This document shows positions 54,734 through 63,485 of a DNA stretch of 64,000 nucleotides, piece after piece. The stretch is from Pelagimonas varians (lineage in GTDB: Bacteria > Pseudomonadota > Alphaproteobacteria > Rhodobacterales > Rhodobacteraceae). Location: contig NZ_QKMF01000010.1 of the NCBI RefSeq assembly GCF_003208435.1, positions 62,001 to 126,000 on the forward strand. The letters are read 5' to 3'. Both the position numbers and the translations under genes were made by a program. Numbering within the stretch: the stretch's first letter is position 1; the number at the start of each line of letters is the position of its first letter. The notes beneath the pieces were generated by a model. It did no database searches. It was given only the letters and a program-made list of their open reading frames with translations, and had not been told where the DNA came from.

Positions 54734-55723
54734 TTAAAAGATGTCTTTGAAGTCTGCGATGTTGCTGGCGTCATATACAAACGGATCGGCCATGGCGGCA
54801 GCGTTTGAATCATCCAGCGTGATGGTGCCCATCCGGCCAATGGCGATTTCTGCGCCTGGTTCGGCTGTTGCGGCCTCGGTTGCCAGTTGATGGGCCAGCA
54901 TTGTCGCCGAATACCCAAGGTCAATCGGGTTCCAGATCGCAAAGGATTTGGATGCTCCGCTTTCGATTGCGCCGGCCATTTCAGACGGCAAACCCAATCC
55001 TGTGACATTGACTTTGCCGATGTTGCCAGCATCCGCAACGGCCTGCGCTGCGGCCACAATGCCAACAGACGTCGGGGCGATGATCGCGTCCAGATCAGGA
55101 TGCGACTGCATCAGGCCGGTGGCTTCGCGATAGGATTTATCAGCCAGATCATCCCCGTAAACGGTCGAGACAACATTGATGCCCGGATAGTTGCCCAGCA
55201 CCTTGGTCATCTCGTCGATCCAGATGTTCTGGTTGGTCGATGTCGTGGTGGCAGAGAGCACAGCAACGTCGCCGCCATCAGGCAGATGATCCGCCGCCAA
55301 CTTGACAATCATGTTGCCAATCAAAGCGTTCGAGGATGGGTTCAGGTGCGCCATGCGCCCGTCATCGGCAACGCCGGAGTCCCATGAAATCACGGTGATA
55401 CCGCGCTGCATGGCTTTCTTCAACGTCGGCACAAGGGCGTCGGTGTCGTTGGCCGAAATGGCAATGGCATCCACACGCTGGGCAATCAGAGAATTGATGA
55501 CCTCGATCTGGCCTTCAGCGGTGGTGTCAACTGGACCTGTATAGATGATCTCAACGCCGCCCAGCTCTTCGGCGGCTTCTTCAGCGCCTTTCGCTGCGGC
55601 TTCAAAGAACCCGATCCCCAAGGCCTTAACGACCAGCGCGATGCGCATGTCCTCGGCAGATACGGGTCCGGCGAACAGTCCTGCGGCCACAGCCACGGAT
55701 GTCATGAGTTTAGCAAATTTCAT
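54734..55723 (-). CDS. rhaS: Rhamnose ABC transporter substrate-binding protein
   Basis: A 329-residue RbsB-family periplasmic protein with signal peptide MTSVAVAAGLFAGPVSA and a mature start EDMRIALVVKALGIGFFEAA. ATG 55723 has a strong GGGAGGAAAC site; the in-frame stretch to 55768 is non-coding. RhaS here is the transport binding protein of the rhizobial nomenclature, not the AraC-type regulator of enterobacteria. Second gene of the operon after rhaR. Confidence 0.94.
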   Translation of the reverse strand: MKFAKLMTSVAVAAGLFAGPVSAEDMRIALVVKALGIGFFEAAAKGAEEAAEELGGVEIIYTGPVDTTAEGQIEVINSLIAQRVDAIAISANDTDALVPTLKKAMQRGITVISWDSGVADDGRMAHLNPSSNALIGNMIVKLAADHLPDGGDVAVLSATTTSTNQNIWIDEMTKVLGNYPGINVVSTVYGDDLADKSYREATGLMQSHPDLDAIIAPTSVGIVAAAQAVADAGNIGKVNVTGLGLPSEMAGAIESGASKSFAIWNPIDLGYSATMLAHQLATEAATAEPGAEIAIGRMGTITLDDSNAAAMADPFVYDASNIADFKDIF

Positions 55724-55778
55724 CGGGTTTCCTCCCTGGTTTCCCAAATTCACGGCTCGCCGGTCCATTTCTGGCCAA

Positions 55779-56579
55779 TTACGAAGCCGCCTCCTCCTTC
55801 ACGGCACCAACCGGCACCACGATCAATTTGATGTCTGCCGCTTCGACCATAGCGGCCGAACGGTCACTGATCCCGTCATCGGTGATCAGCACATCAATGT
55901 CTTTTAGCGGGCATAGAACGAGGCTTGATCGCGCTTCGAACTTACCTGAATCGACCAGCAAAACCAGTTCATCGGCCTGACCGATCAGCTTTTGCTCGGC
56001 CTGAATAATCAACGGATCCGCTTCCATAACGCCAAGCGGCCCTACGCCCTGCGCGCCCATAAACATGCGCCGCGCATAGAAGTTGCGGGTCACGTCATTA
56101 TCAAACGGGGACAGCACGATATTTTGCTCGCGGTAGATAATACCGCCCGACATCAGCACGGTGTTCTTCGAATTCTTCAGCAAATGTTCTGCCGTTGGAA
56201 ACGAGTTGGTAAACACCTGACAGCGCCGCGTCGCCAATGGATGCACCATTTGAAACGTCGTGGTGCCGCCATTGATAATGATCGGCTCGCCCTCTTCGCA
56301 CATTTCAACCGCTTTGCGGGCAATTGCTTGCTTTTGCGCGATGTTGATTGTCTCGTTCACAGCAAAGGGTCGCCCCGCCAATCCCGGCAATTGATTGGGA
56401 TGCAAGGCCTCGGCCCCACCCCGTACCCGGCGTAGTTTCTTTGCTTGGTGTAATGCCGCCACATCCCTACGGATCGTGGCTTCAGACGCGCCAGTCAAGC
56501 TGCACAGGTCCAAAACCGTCACAACCGGACGATCCTGTACTGCTGACAGAATGATATTATGGCGTTCCTTTTCGTGCAT
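55779..56579 (-). CDS. rhaR: DeoR-family regulator of rhamnose genes
   Basis: A 266-residue regulator with N-terminal helix-turn-helix (LCSLTGASEATIRRDVAAL, about 25-43, the DeoR signature) and a C-terminal sugar-phosphate isomerase-like domain that senses a phosphorylated sugar in this family. ATG 56579 follows GGGAGGAAAC. It is the first gene of rhaRSTPQUK, divergent from rhaDI, and probably represses both across the shared intergenic region until an inducer from rhamnose appears. Confidence 0.92.
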   Translation of the reverse strand: MHEKERHNIILSAVQDRPVVTVLDLCSLTGASEATIRRDVAALHQAKKLRRVRGGAEALHPNQLPGLAGRPFAVNETINIAQKQAIARKAVEMCEEGEPIIINGGTTTFQMVHPLATRRCQVFTNSFPTAEHLLKNSKNTVLMSGGIIYREQNIVLSPFDNDVTRNFYARRMFMGAQGVGPLGVMEADPLIIQAEQKLIGQADELVLLVDSGKFEARSSLVLCPLKDIDVLITDDGISDRSAAMVEAADIKLIVVPVGAVKEEAAS

Positions 56580-56591
56580 CGTTTCCTCCCG

Positions 56592-56699
56592 TTGACATTG
56601 AAGGTGCCGCAAGGAACCAATCATTGTCAATCATAAAATGTCATTTTCTTTTCATTATCGATCACTGGTGATTGTTTTTGACGATTATTGATTGACATT
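56592..56699. promoter_or_regulatory. Candidate RhaR operators between rhaR and rhaD
   Basis: The 187-bp divergent region holds a perfect 9-bp inverted repeat, TGTCAATCA at 56625-56633 and TGATTGACA at 56689-56697, with centres 64 bp apart (about six helical turns). TTGACATT occurs at 56592-56599 and again at 56692-56699, and further TGTCA-type elements lie between. The spacing suits a DeoR-type tetramer that bridges two sites. Assignment to RhaR is inferred from position. Confidence 0.55.
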
Positions 56700-56766
56700 C
56701 CGTCGCAATCCAATCACCCTTTGACCAAATCAGATTAGATTATCTGTGGATCGGGAGGAGATCACA

Positions 56767-58863
56767 ATGACCACCGAGGCAAAACTGCTAGCGTCGCTTT
56801 GGGATGACGCAAAAGCAGCCACAATGAGCGAAGCCGACAAGCTGTTGTATCGCTCAAACCTGCTTGGTTCTGACAAACGCGTGACCAATTACGGCGGAGG
56901 GAACACCTCGGCCAAGGTTATCCAGCCTGACCCGTTGTCGGGCAGCGACGTTGAAGTGCTATGGGTCAAAGGTTCTGGCGGCGATGTCGGATCGATCAAA
57001 ATGGACGGGTTTTCAACCCTTTATATGGACAAGCTGCGGGCGCTTAAGGGCAAGTATCGTGGTCTGGAATTCGAAGATGAAATGGTGGGCTATCTGCCCC
57101 ATTGCACATTCAACCTGAACCCGCGTGCTGCGTCCATCGACACGCCGCTACATGCCTATGTGCCCCGCGCGCATGTCGATCACATGCATCCCGATGCCAT
57201 CATCGCCATTGCAGCCGCCAAAGACAGCAAGGCCATGACAAAAGAGATTTTCGGTGATGACATCGGCTGGCTCCCTTGGAAAAAACCGGGTTACGAATTG
57301 GGGCTTTGGCTGGAAGATTTCTGCCTGAAAAACCCTGACGCCAAAGGGGTGGTTTTAGAATCGCACGGGCTTTTCACTTGGGATGATGATGCCAAAACCT
57401 GCTACGAGCTGACGCTTGAAATCATCAACAAAGCCATCGCCTATTTCGATGAAAAAACTGCCAATATTCCGGCATTTGGCGGAGCAATCCATCAAAGCCT
57501 GCCATCAGACGAGCGCCGCGCCATTGCCGCCCGCCTGATGCCGGCGATTCGCGGCTTTGTGTCCGGCCAGCAGCACATGGTTGGCAATTTTGTCGACACA
57601 GATACGGTGCTGGACTTTGTGAACGCCGCGCAAATGCGCGATCTCGCTGCGCTTGGCACCTCTTGCCCCGATCATTTTCTACGCACCAAAATTTGCCCGC
57701 TAGTTGTCGATTTTGACCCGGCACAAGGCAATATCGATGCCGTTCTGGAAGGGCTCGAAGCGCAGGTCGCTGAGTACCGCAAGGGATACGAGGCCTATTA
57801 CGACCGCTGCAAACATGCCGATAGCCCCGCCTTGCGCGACCCGAACGCCGTCGTCTATCTGATCCCCGGCGTCGGTATGATCACCTTTGCCAAGGATCGG
57901 GCCACTGCGCGGATTTCTGGCGAGTTCTACGTCAATGCAATCAATGTCATGCGCGGCGCATCCGCCGTTTCTGAATACTGTGGATTGCCTGAACAAGAAG
58001 CCTTTGACATCGAATACTGGCTGCTTGAAGAAGCCAAATTGCAACGCATGCCCAAGCCCAAAACCCTTGCCGGTCGCGTGGCATTGGTCACCGGCGGCGC
58101 AGGTGGAATCGGATCGGCCACAGCCGAACGCTATCTAACCGAAGGGGCCTGTGTGATGCTGGCCGACATCAACGAAGACGCGCTTAAGTCAACCGCCGAA
58201 AACCTGATGTCACGCTACGGCAGCGATGCTGTGCGCACAGTTGTCATGAATGTGACCGACGAAGACGCGGTGGCAGCGGCCTATGCGCATACTGCTGTTG
58301 AATTTGGCGGTGTCGATATTTTGGTCTCAAACGCAGGCATCGCTTCCTCGGCTCCGATCGAGGAAACGACACTGGCGCTTTGGAACAAGAACATGGATAT
58401 CTTGTCGACCGGGTATTTCCTTGTCTCACGCGAAGCGTTCAAAATGATGCGTGTGCAAAACATGGGTGGCTCTGTGGTTTTTGTGGCCTCAAAAAACGGT
58501 CTGGCCGCATCGCCCAATGCAGCGGCTTATTGCACTGCCAAAGCGTCTGAAATCCATCTTGCGCGTTGCCTCGCGCTTGAAGGGGCCGAAGCGGGCATTC
58601 GTGTCAACGTGGTGAACCCCGATGCGGTTTTGCGTGGGTCCAAAATTTGGGAAGGCGACTGGCTTGATCAGCGCGCAGGCACATATGGCACCGACAAAGA
58701 CGGGCTTGAGGAAATGTATCGTCAGCGGTCCATGCTCAAACGGTCGGTATTGCCCGAAGATATCGCCGAAGCTGCCTATTTCTTTGCTTCCGATAAATCG
58801 GCAAAATCGACAGGCAACATCGTGAATGTCGATGCCGGAAATGTGCAAGCCTTTACGCGCTAA
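56767..58863 (+). CDS. rhaD: Bifunctional rhamnulose-1-phosphate aldolase / lactaldehyde dehydrogenase
   Basis: A 698-residue fusion. The N-terminal class II aldolase/adducin domain (about 30-420) has metal-type histidines in ARVDHMHPDAI-like sequence (PRAHVDHMHPDAII) and LESHGLFTW. The C-terminal short-chain dehydrogenase (about 437-695) has TGGAGGIGSA and YCTAK (Tyr-x3-Lys). It splits rhamnulose-1-phosphate into DHAP and L-lactaldehyde, and the second domain can oxidise the lactaldehyde, a layout known in rhizobia and Bacillus. ATG 56767 has GGGAGGAG. First gene of rhaDI. Confidence 0.95.
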   Translation: MTTEAKLLASLWDDAKAATMSEADKLLYRSNLLGSDKRVTNYGGGNTSAKVIQPDPLSGSDVEVLWVKGSGGDVGSIKMDGFSTLYMDKLRALKGKYRGLEFEDEMVGYLPHCTFNLNPRAASIDTPLHAYVPRAHVDHMHPDAIIAIAAAKDSKAMTKEIFGDDIGWLPWKKPGYELGLWLEDFCLKNPDAKGVVLESHGLFTWDDDAKTCYELTLEIINKAIAYFDEKTANIPAFGGAIHQSLPSDERRAIAARLMPAIRGFVSGQQHMVGNFVDTDTVLDFVNAAQMRDLAALGTSCPDHFLRTKICPLVVDFDPAQGNIDAVLEGLEAQVAEYRKGYEAYYDRCKHADSPALRDPNAVVYLIPGVGMITFAKDRATARISGEFYVNAINVMRGASAVSEYCGLPEQEAFDIEYWLLEEAKLQRMPKPKTLAGRVALVTGGAGGIGSATAERYLTEGACVMLADINEDALKSTAENLMSRYGSDAVRTVVMNVTDEDAVAAAYAHTAVEFGGVDILVSNAGIASSAPIEETTLALWNKNMDILSTGYFLVSREAFKMMRVQNMGGSVVFVASKNGLAASPNAAAYCTAKASEIHLARCLALEGAEAGIRVNVVNPDAVLRGSKIWEGDWLDQRAGTYGTDKDGLEEMYRQRSMLKRSVLPEDIAEAAYFFASDKSAKSTGNIVNVDAGNVQAFTR

Positions 58864-58920
58864 GATCAACGCCGCGCCCTGCCCTTCGCGGCATTGCGCG
58901 GCACCCTGAGGGAGGGGACC

Positions 58921-60195
58921 ATGATAGATAAGACAGTGATCGAAGCGCAAAACGCGATGCGCACACCCGATTTGGACCGTGATTTCGACTATCTAGGCGA
59001 AAAGCTGGATCGGCGCGGCATCGACATCAATCAGATGGTTGATCGTGCCAAAGAGTTTGGCCTCGCGGTTCCGTCCTGGGGCACTGGAACCGGGGGCACC
59101 CGTTTTGCCCGCTTTCCCGGACCGGGCGAGCCTGCAACCATCTTTGACAAGCTCGATGATTGCGGTGTGATCCACAGCCTGACACAGGCTGCACCAACCG
59201 TTTCCTTGCATATCCCGTGGGACAAAGCCGACCCGCAGGATTTAACCGCAAAGGCCCACCAGCACGGGTTGGCCTTTGATGCGATGAATTCGAACAGCTT
59301 TCAGGATCAGCCAGATCAAATCCATTCCTACAAGTTTGGATCACTGACTCACACAGATGCCGCGACCCGTGCGCAGGCTGTGGAACACAATCTGGAATGC
59401 ATCGAAATAGGCCAAAAAATCGGGTCCAAGGCGTTGACGGTCTGGATCGGGGACGGCGCGAATTTCCCCGGTCAAACCCACATGGGACGACAGTTCGAGC
59501 GGTATTTGTCTTCGATGAAAGAGATCTACAAAGGGTTGCCCGACAATTGGCGCTTGTTCTCGGAGCACAAGATCTATGAACCAGCGTTTTACTCCACGGT
59601 AGTTCAGGACTGGGGCACGTCACTGCTGACGGCGCAGGAACTGGGTGACAAGGCGATGTGTCTTGTCGATTTGGGCCACCATGCCCCGAATGTGAATATC
59701 GAAATGATTGTGTCGCGGTTGATCCATGCCGGAAAACTGGGCGGATTTCATTTCAACGACAGCAAATATGGCGATGACGATCTCGATAGTGGAACCATTG
59801 ACCCCTACCGCCTGTTTCTCGTTTGGAACGAATTGGTTGATGCGGAAAACACACCCGGTCTAGATCTGGCCCATATGATTGACCAATCGCACAATGTGAC
59901 TGATCCAATCGAAAGCTTGATGATTTCAACTATGGAAATTCAGCGGGCCTATATTCAAGCCGCCTTGGTCGATCGCGAGGCGCTTGCCGGATATCAAGCT
60001 GACAACGATGCCTTGATGGCTTCGGCGACATTGCGCGCTGGATTCCGTACCGATGTCGACGCGATACTAGGGAGAGCCCGCCTATCGTCTGGCGGTGCCA
60101 TCGATCCGGTCATGACCTTTCGCGCATCCGGCTATCGCGCCAAGGTGTCTGATGAACGCCCGATCGCAAACGGTGCAGGCGGCGGAATCGTTTAA
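58921..60195 (+). CDS. rhaI: L-rhamnose isomerase
   Basis: A 424-residue TIM-barrel isomerase of the Pseudomonas stutzeri / Rhizobium RhaI type rather than enterobacterial RhaA. The conserved KALTVWIGDGANFPGQ, FSEHKIYEPAFYSTVVQDWG and VDLGHHAPNVNIE segments include the Asp, Glu and His metal ligands. It converts L-rhamnose to L-rhamnulose, feeding RhaK and RhaD. GGGAGGGG precedes ATG 58921; 57 bp from rhaD. Confidence 0.95.
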   Translation: MIDKTVIEAQNAMRTPDLDRDFDYLGEKLDRRGIDINQMVDRAKEFGLAVPSWGTGTGGTRFARFPGPGEPATIFDKLDDCGVIHSLTQAAPTVSLHIPWDKADPQDLTAKAHQHGLAFDAMNSNSFQDQPDQIHSYKFGSLTHTDAATRAQAVEHNLECIEIGQKIGSKALTVWIGDGANFPGQTHMGRQFERYLSSMKEIYKGLPDNWRLFSEHKIYEPAFYSTVVQDWGTSLLTAQELGDKAMCLVDLGHHAPNVNIEMIVSRLIHAGKLGGFHFNDSKYGDDDLDSGTIDPYRLFLVWNELVDAENTPGLDLAHMIDQSHNVTDPIESLMISTMEIQRAYIQAALVDREALAGYQADNDALMASATLRAGFRTDVDAILGRARLSSGGAIDPVMTFRASGYRAKVSDERPIANGAGGGIV

Positions 60196-60208
60196 CCCTG
60201 CCTGAAAG

Positions 60209-60255
60209 CCCCTCAACGTCCGCAGATATGTACTGAATCTACGGACGTTGAGGGG
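60209..60255. terminator. Long inverted repeat after rhaI
   Basis: CCCCTCAACGTCCG (60209-60222) is perfectly complementary to CGGACGTTGAGGGG (60242-60255), and AGAT/ATCT inside extends the stem after one mismatch. It sits 13 bp after the rhaI stop and before the convergent gene at 60325. Neither flank has a T run; it could terminate both directions or be a mobile palindrome. Confidence 0.65.
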
Positions 60256-60324
60256 GCATACGGGTTTAGCGCACACGCCCCCTGCCCTGGAATGAGCAAC
60301 GACAGCGCACTTGGCTGCGTGTTC

Positions 60325-61368
60325 CTAGCGTTTCGCTTCGGCGTCATGGGCATATGCAACGTATTGCGCCACGTCCTGCCTGTCCTGCGTGCCCAGCACG
60401 GTCCCTTCTGCGAGCAATGTCTGCAACACAGGTTGAAGCGACCAGTTTGCCCGTGCGCCAAACTGGCGCGCCGCAGCCCCTGCAAGCCGCGGCTCAAGCC
60501 AAAGCGTGCTGTTGATTGCCTGTAAGACAGAGGATTCCAAGGCGCTGTCATCTGTTGCGCCATGTAATGCCATCGCTTCGATCAGCAACTCGCGCGCCAG
60601 CAGCGAAACCTCGGGGTTGGTCAGGTATCGGGATGCGATTAACCCGACCGCTTCGGGACCAACAAGTTCGATCATTGCAGTGGCATAGGCCCCTAGAAAA
60701 ACACCTTCGTATTCGACGTTGCTATCAACACCTGCTTCCAATCGCTTGCGCAATTGAGCATCGTCGCTCAGACCAAGCAGTAAGATGCGTATCGCCCTGA
60801 ATTCAGACTCATTGAACGCATTGAACTGGCTCATCAAGCGGACAGGATCAATCGCAAGGTCGAGGCTGCGCAGAACCCCATAATCTGCCTGATCCAATTC
60901 TCGCAGCGCTATCTTGTGGATACGTTCATCAGGATGCGCCAGAAGCGTCGCAAAAAAGCGGACCCGATCAAGGGTGTCTCCGCTTTCCCAAACGGGCAAT
61001 TTGGCCATGATGGCCATCAGAACCGGGGCCAGTGCGGCATCGACATATGCAAGGCGCTGCCATGGGCCATAGGCCCCGTCCCGGGCAAACAAGACTGCTG
61101 AATTGGCATCAATCGCAAAGCGGTGGCGAGTGGTTGAATCGACCAGAAAAGGCAGCTCGGGCGAGCCAAGATTGCCCTCCAACGCTTCGTAGGCCTCATA
61201 CCGAAAAGGATTATTCGACGCGTTGCGCGCAAGCACGATTTCGTCGCTTGCAAGGAGCCGGTCAACCAATGTCGGTTGCGGCGTGTAATTGTGAAATCCG
61301 CAAGCATTGGCTGAGGAAGCGAGCATCAGGCCGACAGCCACTATCACCGAAATTACAGCTCTGACCAT
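60325..61368 (-). CDS. Secreted protein of unknown family, helical repeat-like
   Basis: A 347-residue protein from ATG 61368 with a signal peptide (MVRAVISVIVAVGLMLASSA) and a mature start near CGFHNYTPQPTLVDRLLASD. An earlier ATG at 61398 is possible; neither has a good ribosome site. The rest is rich in leucine/alanine helices (ALRELDQADYGVLRSLDLAI, IASRYLTNPEVSLLARELL) that look like HEAT-type repeats, but I do not recognise the family. It follows the DUF3299-like gene on the same strand after 142 bp, so it may belong to the terminal ABC cluster. Confidence 0.7.
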   Translation of the reverse strand: MVRAVISVIVAVGLMLASSANACGFHNYTPQPTLVDRLLASDEIVLARNASNNPFRYEAYEALEGNLGSPELPFLVDSTTRHRFAIDANSAVLFARDGAYGPWQRLAYVDAALAPVLMAIMAKLPVWESGDTLDRVRFFATLLAHPDERIHKIALRELDQADYGVLRSLDLAIDPVRLMSQFNAFNESEFRAIRILLLGLSDDAQLRKRLEAGVDSNVEYEGVFLGAYATAMIELVGPEAVGLIASRYLTNPEVSLLARELLIEAMALHGATDDSALESSVLQAINSTLWLEPRLAGAAARQFGARANWSLQPVLQTLLAEGTVLGTQDRQDVAQYVAYAHDAEAKR

Positions 61369-61510
61369 TGTGGAACTATATGTAAAAATTAGCGGCATAT
61401 GATCTCGGACATTCTCGATTCAAGTCTATGTGGTTTGTCAGTCCGTGGCCCAAAATGACACTCTCAAATAGTGGACTGAGCGGGCCTTGTTTACCGGGTG
61501 GTCAAGACCC

Positions 61511-62158
61511 CTACTGGAAGATATCTACGGACATTGCATCGACGAAATAAGTTGTTTCAACCTCGGCCTGCCCATCCACCAGATGAAGCGAATTCGAACG
61601 GTTTTGAGCTGTCAGCGCACCGCTGATCCAGACAGGATTGAAAAGCCCGTCCACTTTGAAACCTTTTTCATACCGAACGAGTACCATTTGATTTGCAGGG
61701 GGTGGCGGTGTGTGAATACAGGCCCCGACGGTCGGAACCAGCAAAAACTCAACCGCCCTTTGATCCACCATTTCCAAAGGCAACAGGTATCCGGGCAACC
61801 GCACGACCTTGCCTAACAGATCGACGTTCGGCTCTGTTGCGGCCAGCTTGCGCTGGTTCATGACGATGCCACGTTGTTCGAACAATTGGTCGGGGTCCAA
61901 CCCTTGCGACACAAGGTCTTCACGAATTTCCAAAGCTTTGGCACCTGTAGCAGTACTCGGATCAGGTGTTTGCGTCTTTTCTATGCGGAACAGCTCGGCA
62001 AGATCACGAATCTGCGTATATTCCAGTTCCAAAAAGGGGTCGTGATAGGGGCGCGGTTCTGGCAGCAATTCATCCCAGGTGATGTTTTGCGTCTCAAACG
62101 CGGCGGCAGGTTGCGCAAAGGCAAGCGCAACAGCGACGGCAAAGCCCAGTATTTTCAC
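61511..62158 (-). CDS. DUF3299-like periplasmic protein
   Basis: A 215-residue exported protein; the signal peptide MKILGFAVAVALAFAQPAAA cleaves near residue 20. The C-terminal half (DLLGKVVRLPGYLLPLE through FLLVPTVGACIHTPPPPANQ) matches the DUF3299 pattern, with a conserved Cys-Ile-His-Thr-Pro-Pro-Pro motif. Proteins of this kind sit beside FtsX-like permeases and LolD-like ATPases, sometimes linked to zinc. It lies 16 bp after the permease gene in the same operon. Function unknown. Confidence 0.82.
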   Translation of the reverse strand: MKILGFAVAVALAFAQPAAAFETQNITWDELLPEPRPYHDPFLELEYTQIRDLAELFRIEKTQTPDPSTATGAKALEIREDLVSQGLDPDQLFEQRGIVMNQRKLAATEPNVDLLGKVVRLPGYLLPLEMVDQRAVEFLLVPTVGACIHTPPPPANQMVLVRYEKGFKVDGLFNPVWISGALTAQNRSNSLHLVDGQAEVETTYFVDAMSVDIFQ

Positions 62159-62174
62159 GATCCCCCCTTACGCG

Positions 62175-63485
62175 TCATAGACGCATTGATAACCCGTCAG
62201 CCAAAGTCATGCGGTACACCCGAAATGCGGGAATAGCGCTCGCAATAAGACCAGAACAGAAAACAAGCGCAATGAGAAGCGTTTCCCGAGCAGTCGGCAG
62301 ACCTACGCCAACCCGAAGCCCGAAATTTGACGCCAAAACCGGATTGGCCACAATCGTGACCACGGTCAGAACAAGGTAGCCAAGAACAATGCCGGCCAGC
62401 AGCAACAGCACCGCCTCAAAAACGATCAGCGAAAAGATATGGCGTGGCGTTGCGCCAACTGACCGCAAAATGGCAAATTCACGTCGCCGCGCATCAAGCG
62501 CCGCGGTCAGCATCACAACCATGCCAATGACGCCCGCCAGCGCCACAGCCCCCGCCATCAGCCGCAGTGCGGTTTCGGCGGTGCCGGTGATCGACCAAAG
62601 CTGAAGCAGCGCAACATTCGGCAGGACCGCCGTCAGCGCATCATCCCGATAATTGGCCAGTTGGCGCTGCACTGAAAGCACTGCGGATTTATCTGTGAGA
62701 CCGGCAAAAACAGCATTGATTTTCCCGGGTTCGTGGCCATGCTCGTCATGCTCGTCATGCTCGTCATGCTCGTCATGCTCGTCATGCTCATCATGAGGCA
62801 TTCGAGCACTGTCATCTTCCCGCAAGAAAGGGTCAGCACCTATTGCTGCCGGAACCTCGTGCAATGCGTCAAAGCCTTCCAGCGACACGATGACCATACG
62901 ATCAACCGCAGTTCCTGTGGCAGCCAAGACGCCGCTGATTGTGAACGGAGCTTCGTCATGAACATCAAACGAAACACTGCCAGACCCATGAGAATTCACA
63001 ATTTCTGTCCCGACGGCATAGTCGAACGCCTGCGCGACATCAGCCCCAACCACTGCGCCCGCCGGATCGTCAAATCCATGCCCCTGTTCAAAGATCAAAG
63101 GCTGGCCCCCGCTGTGGCGAAAACGATCGAAATAGGCCGTTGAGGTGCCGATCACCGGATACCCGCGATGCGAGTCGCCCATCATAAGCGGGACGGTCCA
63201 ATCAATCCCCGGCATGTCTTCCACCATCTCGTAGCTTTCCCACGAAATACCCGCTCCGGTTGAGCCGACGCCAAAAACAGTGGCCATCAGGATTTGCACA
63301 TCATTGCCGCGCGCGGCCACGATCAAATCCACGCCGGAAACCGAATTGGCAAAACCTGCGCGCGCCTCTGTTCGCAGGCGTTCAACCCCGAGGATCAACG
63401 CGACGCTTAGGGCAATGCTCAAGACCGTTAGCCCCGCGACAAACCGGCGATTGAGAAGACTCTTCAAGCAAAGATCCAGCATCAC
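62175..63485 (-). CDS. FtsX-like ABC permease with periplasmic His-Asp-Glu repeat
   Basis: A 436-residue permease with an N-terminal TM helix, a large periplasmic (MacB-type) domain and three C-terminal TM segments starting near LMAGAVALAGVIGMVVMLTA. Inside the periplasmic domain (about residues 230-250) HDE is repeated six times, then HGHE, giving eight histidines in a short acidic stretch, a likely low-affinity metal-binding loop. It overlaps the ATPase gene by ATGA and precedes the DUF3299-like gene. Metal transport or sensing is inferred from the repeat. Confidence 0.88.
   Translation of the reverse strand: MMLDLCLKSLLNRRFVAGLTVLSIALSVALILGVERLRTEARAGFANSVSGVDLIVAARGNDVQILMATVFGVGSTGAGISWESYEMVEDMPGIDWTVPLMMGDSHRGYPVIGTSTAYFDRFRHSGGQPLIFEQGHGFDDPAGAVVGADVAQAFDYAVGTEIVNSHGSGSVSFDVHDEAPFTISGVLAATGTAVDRMVIVSLEGFDALHEVPAAIGADPFLREDDSARMPHDEHDEHDEHDEHDEHDEHGHEPGKINAVFAGLTDKSAVLSVQRQLANYRDDALTAVLPNVALLQLWSITGTAETALRLMAGAVALAGVIGMVVMLTAALDARRREFAILRSVGATPRHIFSLIVFEAVLLLLAGIVLGYLVLTVVTIVANPVLASNFGLRVGVGLPTARETLLIALVFCSGLIASAIPAFRVYRMTLADGLSMRL
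62742..62795. repeat. Six tandem 9-bp units encoding His-Asp-Glu
   Basis: Five copies of CTCGTCATG and one of CTCATCATG run from 62742 to 62795. On the minus strand each reads His-Asp-Glu in frame within the permease. The near-perfect DNA identity indicates recent expansion by slippage, so copy number probably varies between strains. Confidence 0.95.

Noticed and set aside
62742-62795. Possible CRISPR or minisatellite array from six 9-bp repeats
   Set aside because: There are no spacers, the units are contiguous and in frame, and they encode His-Asp-Glu within a permease.
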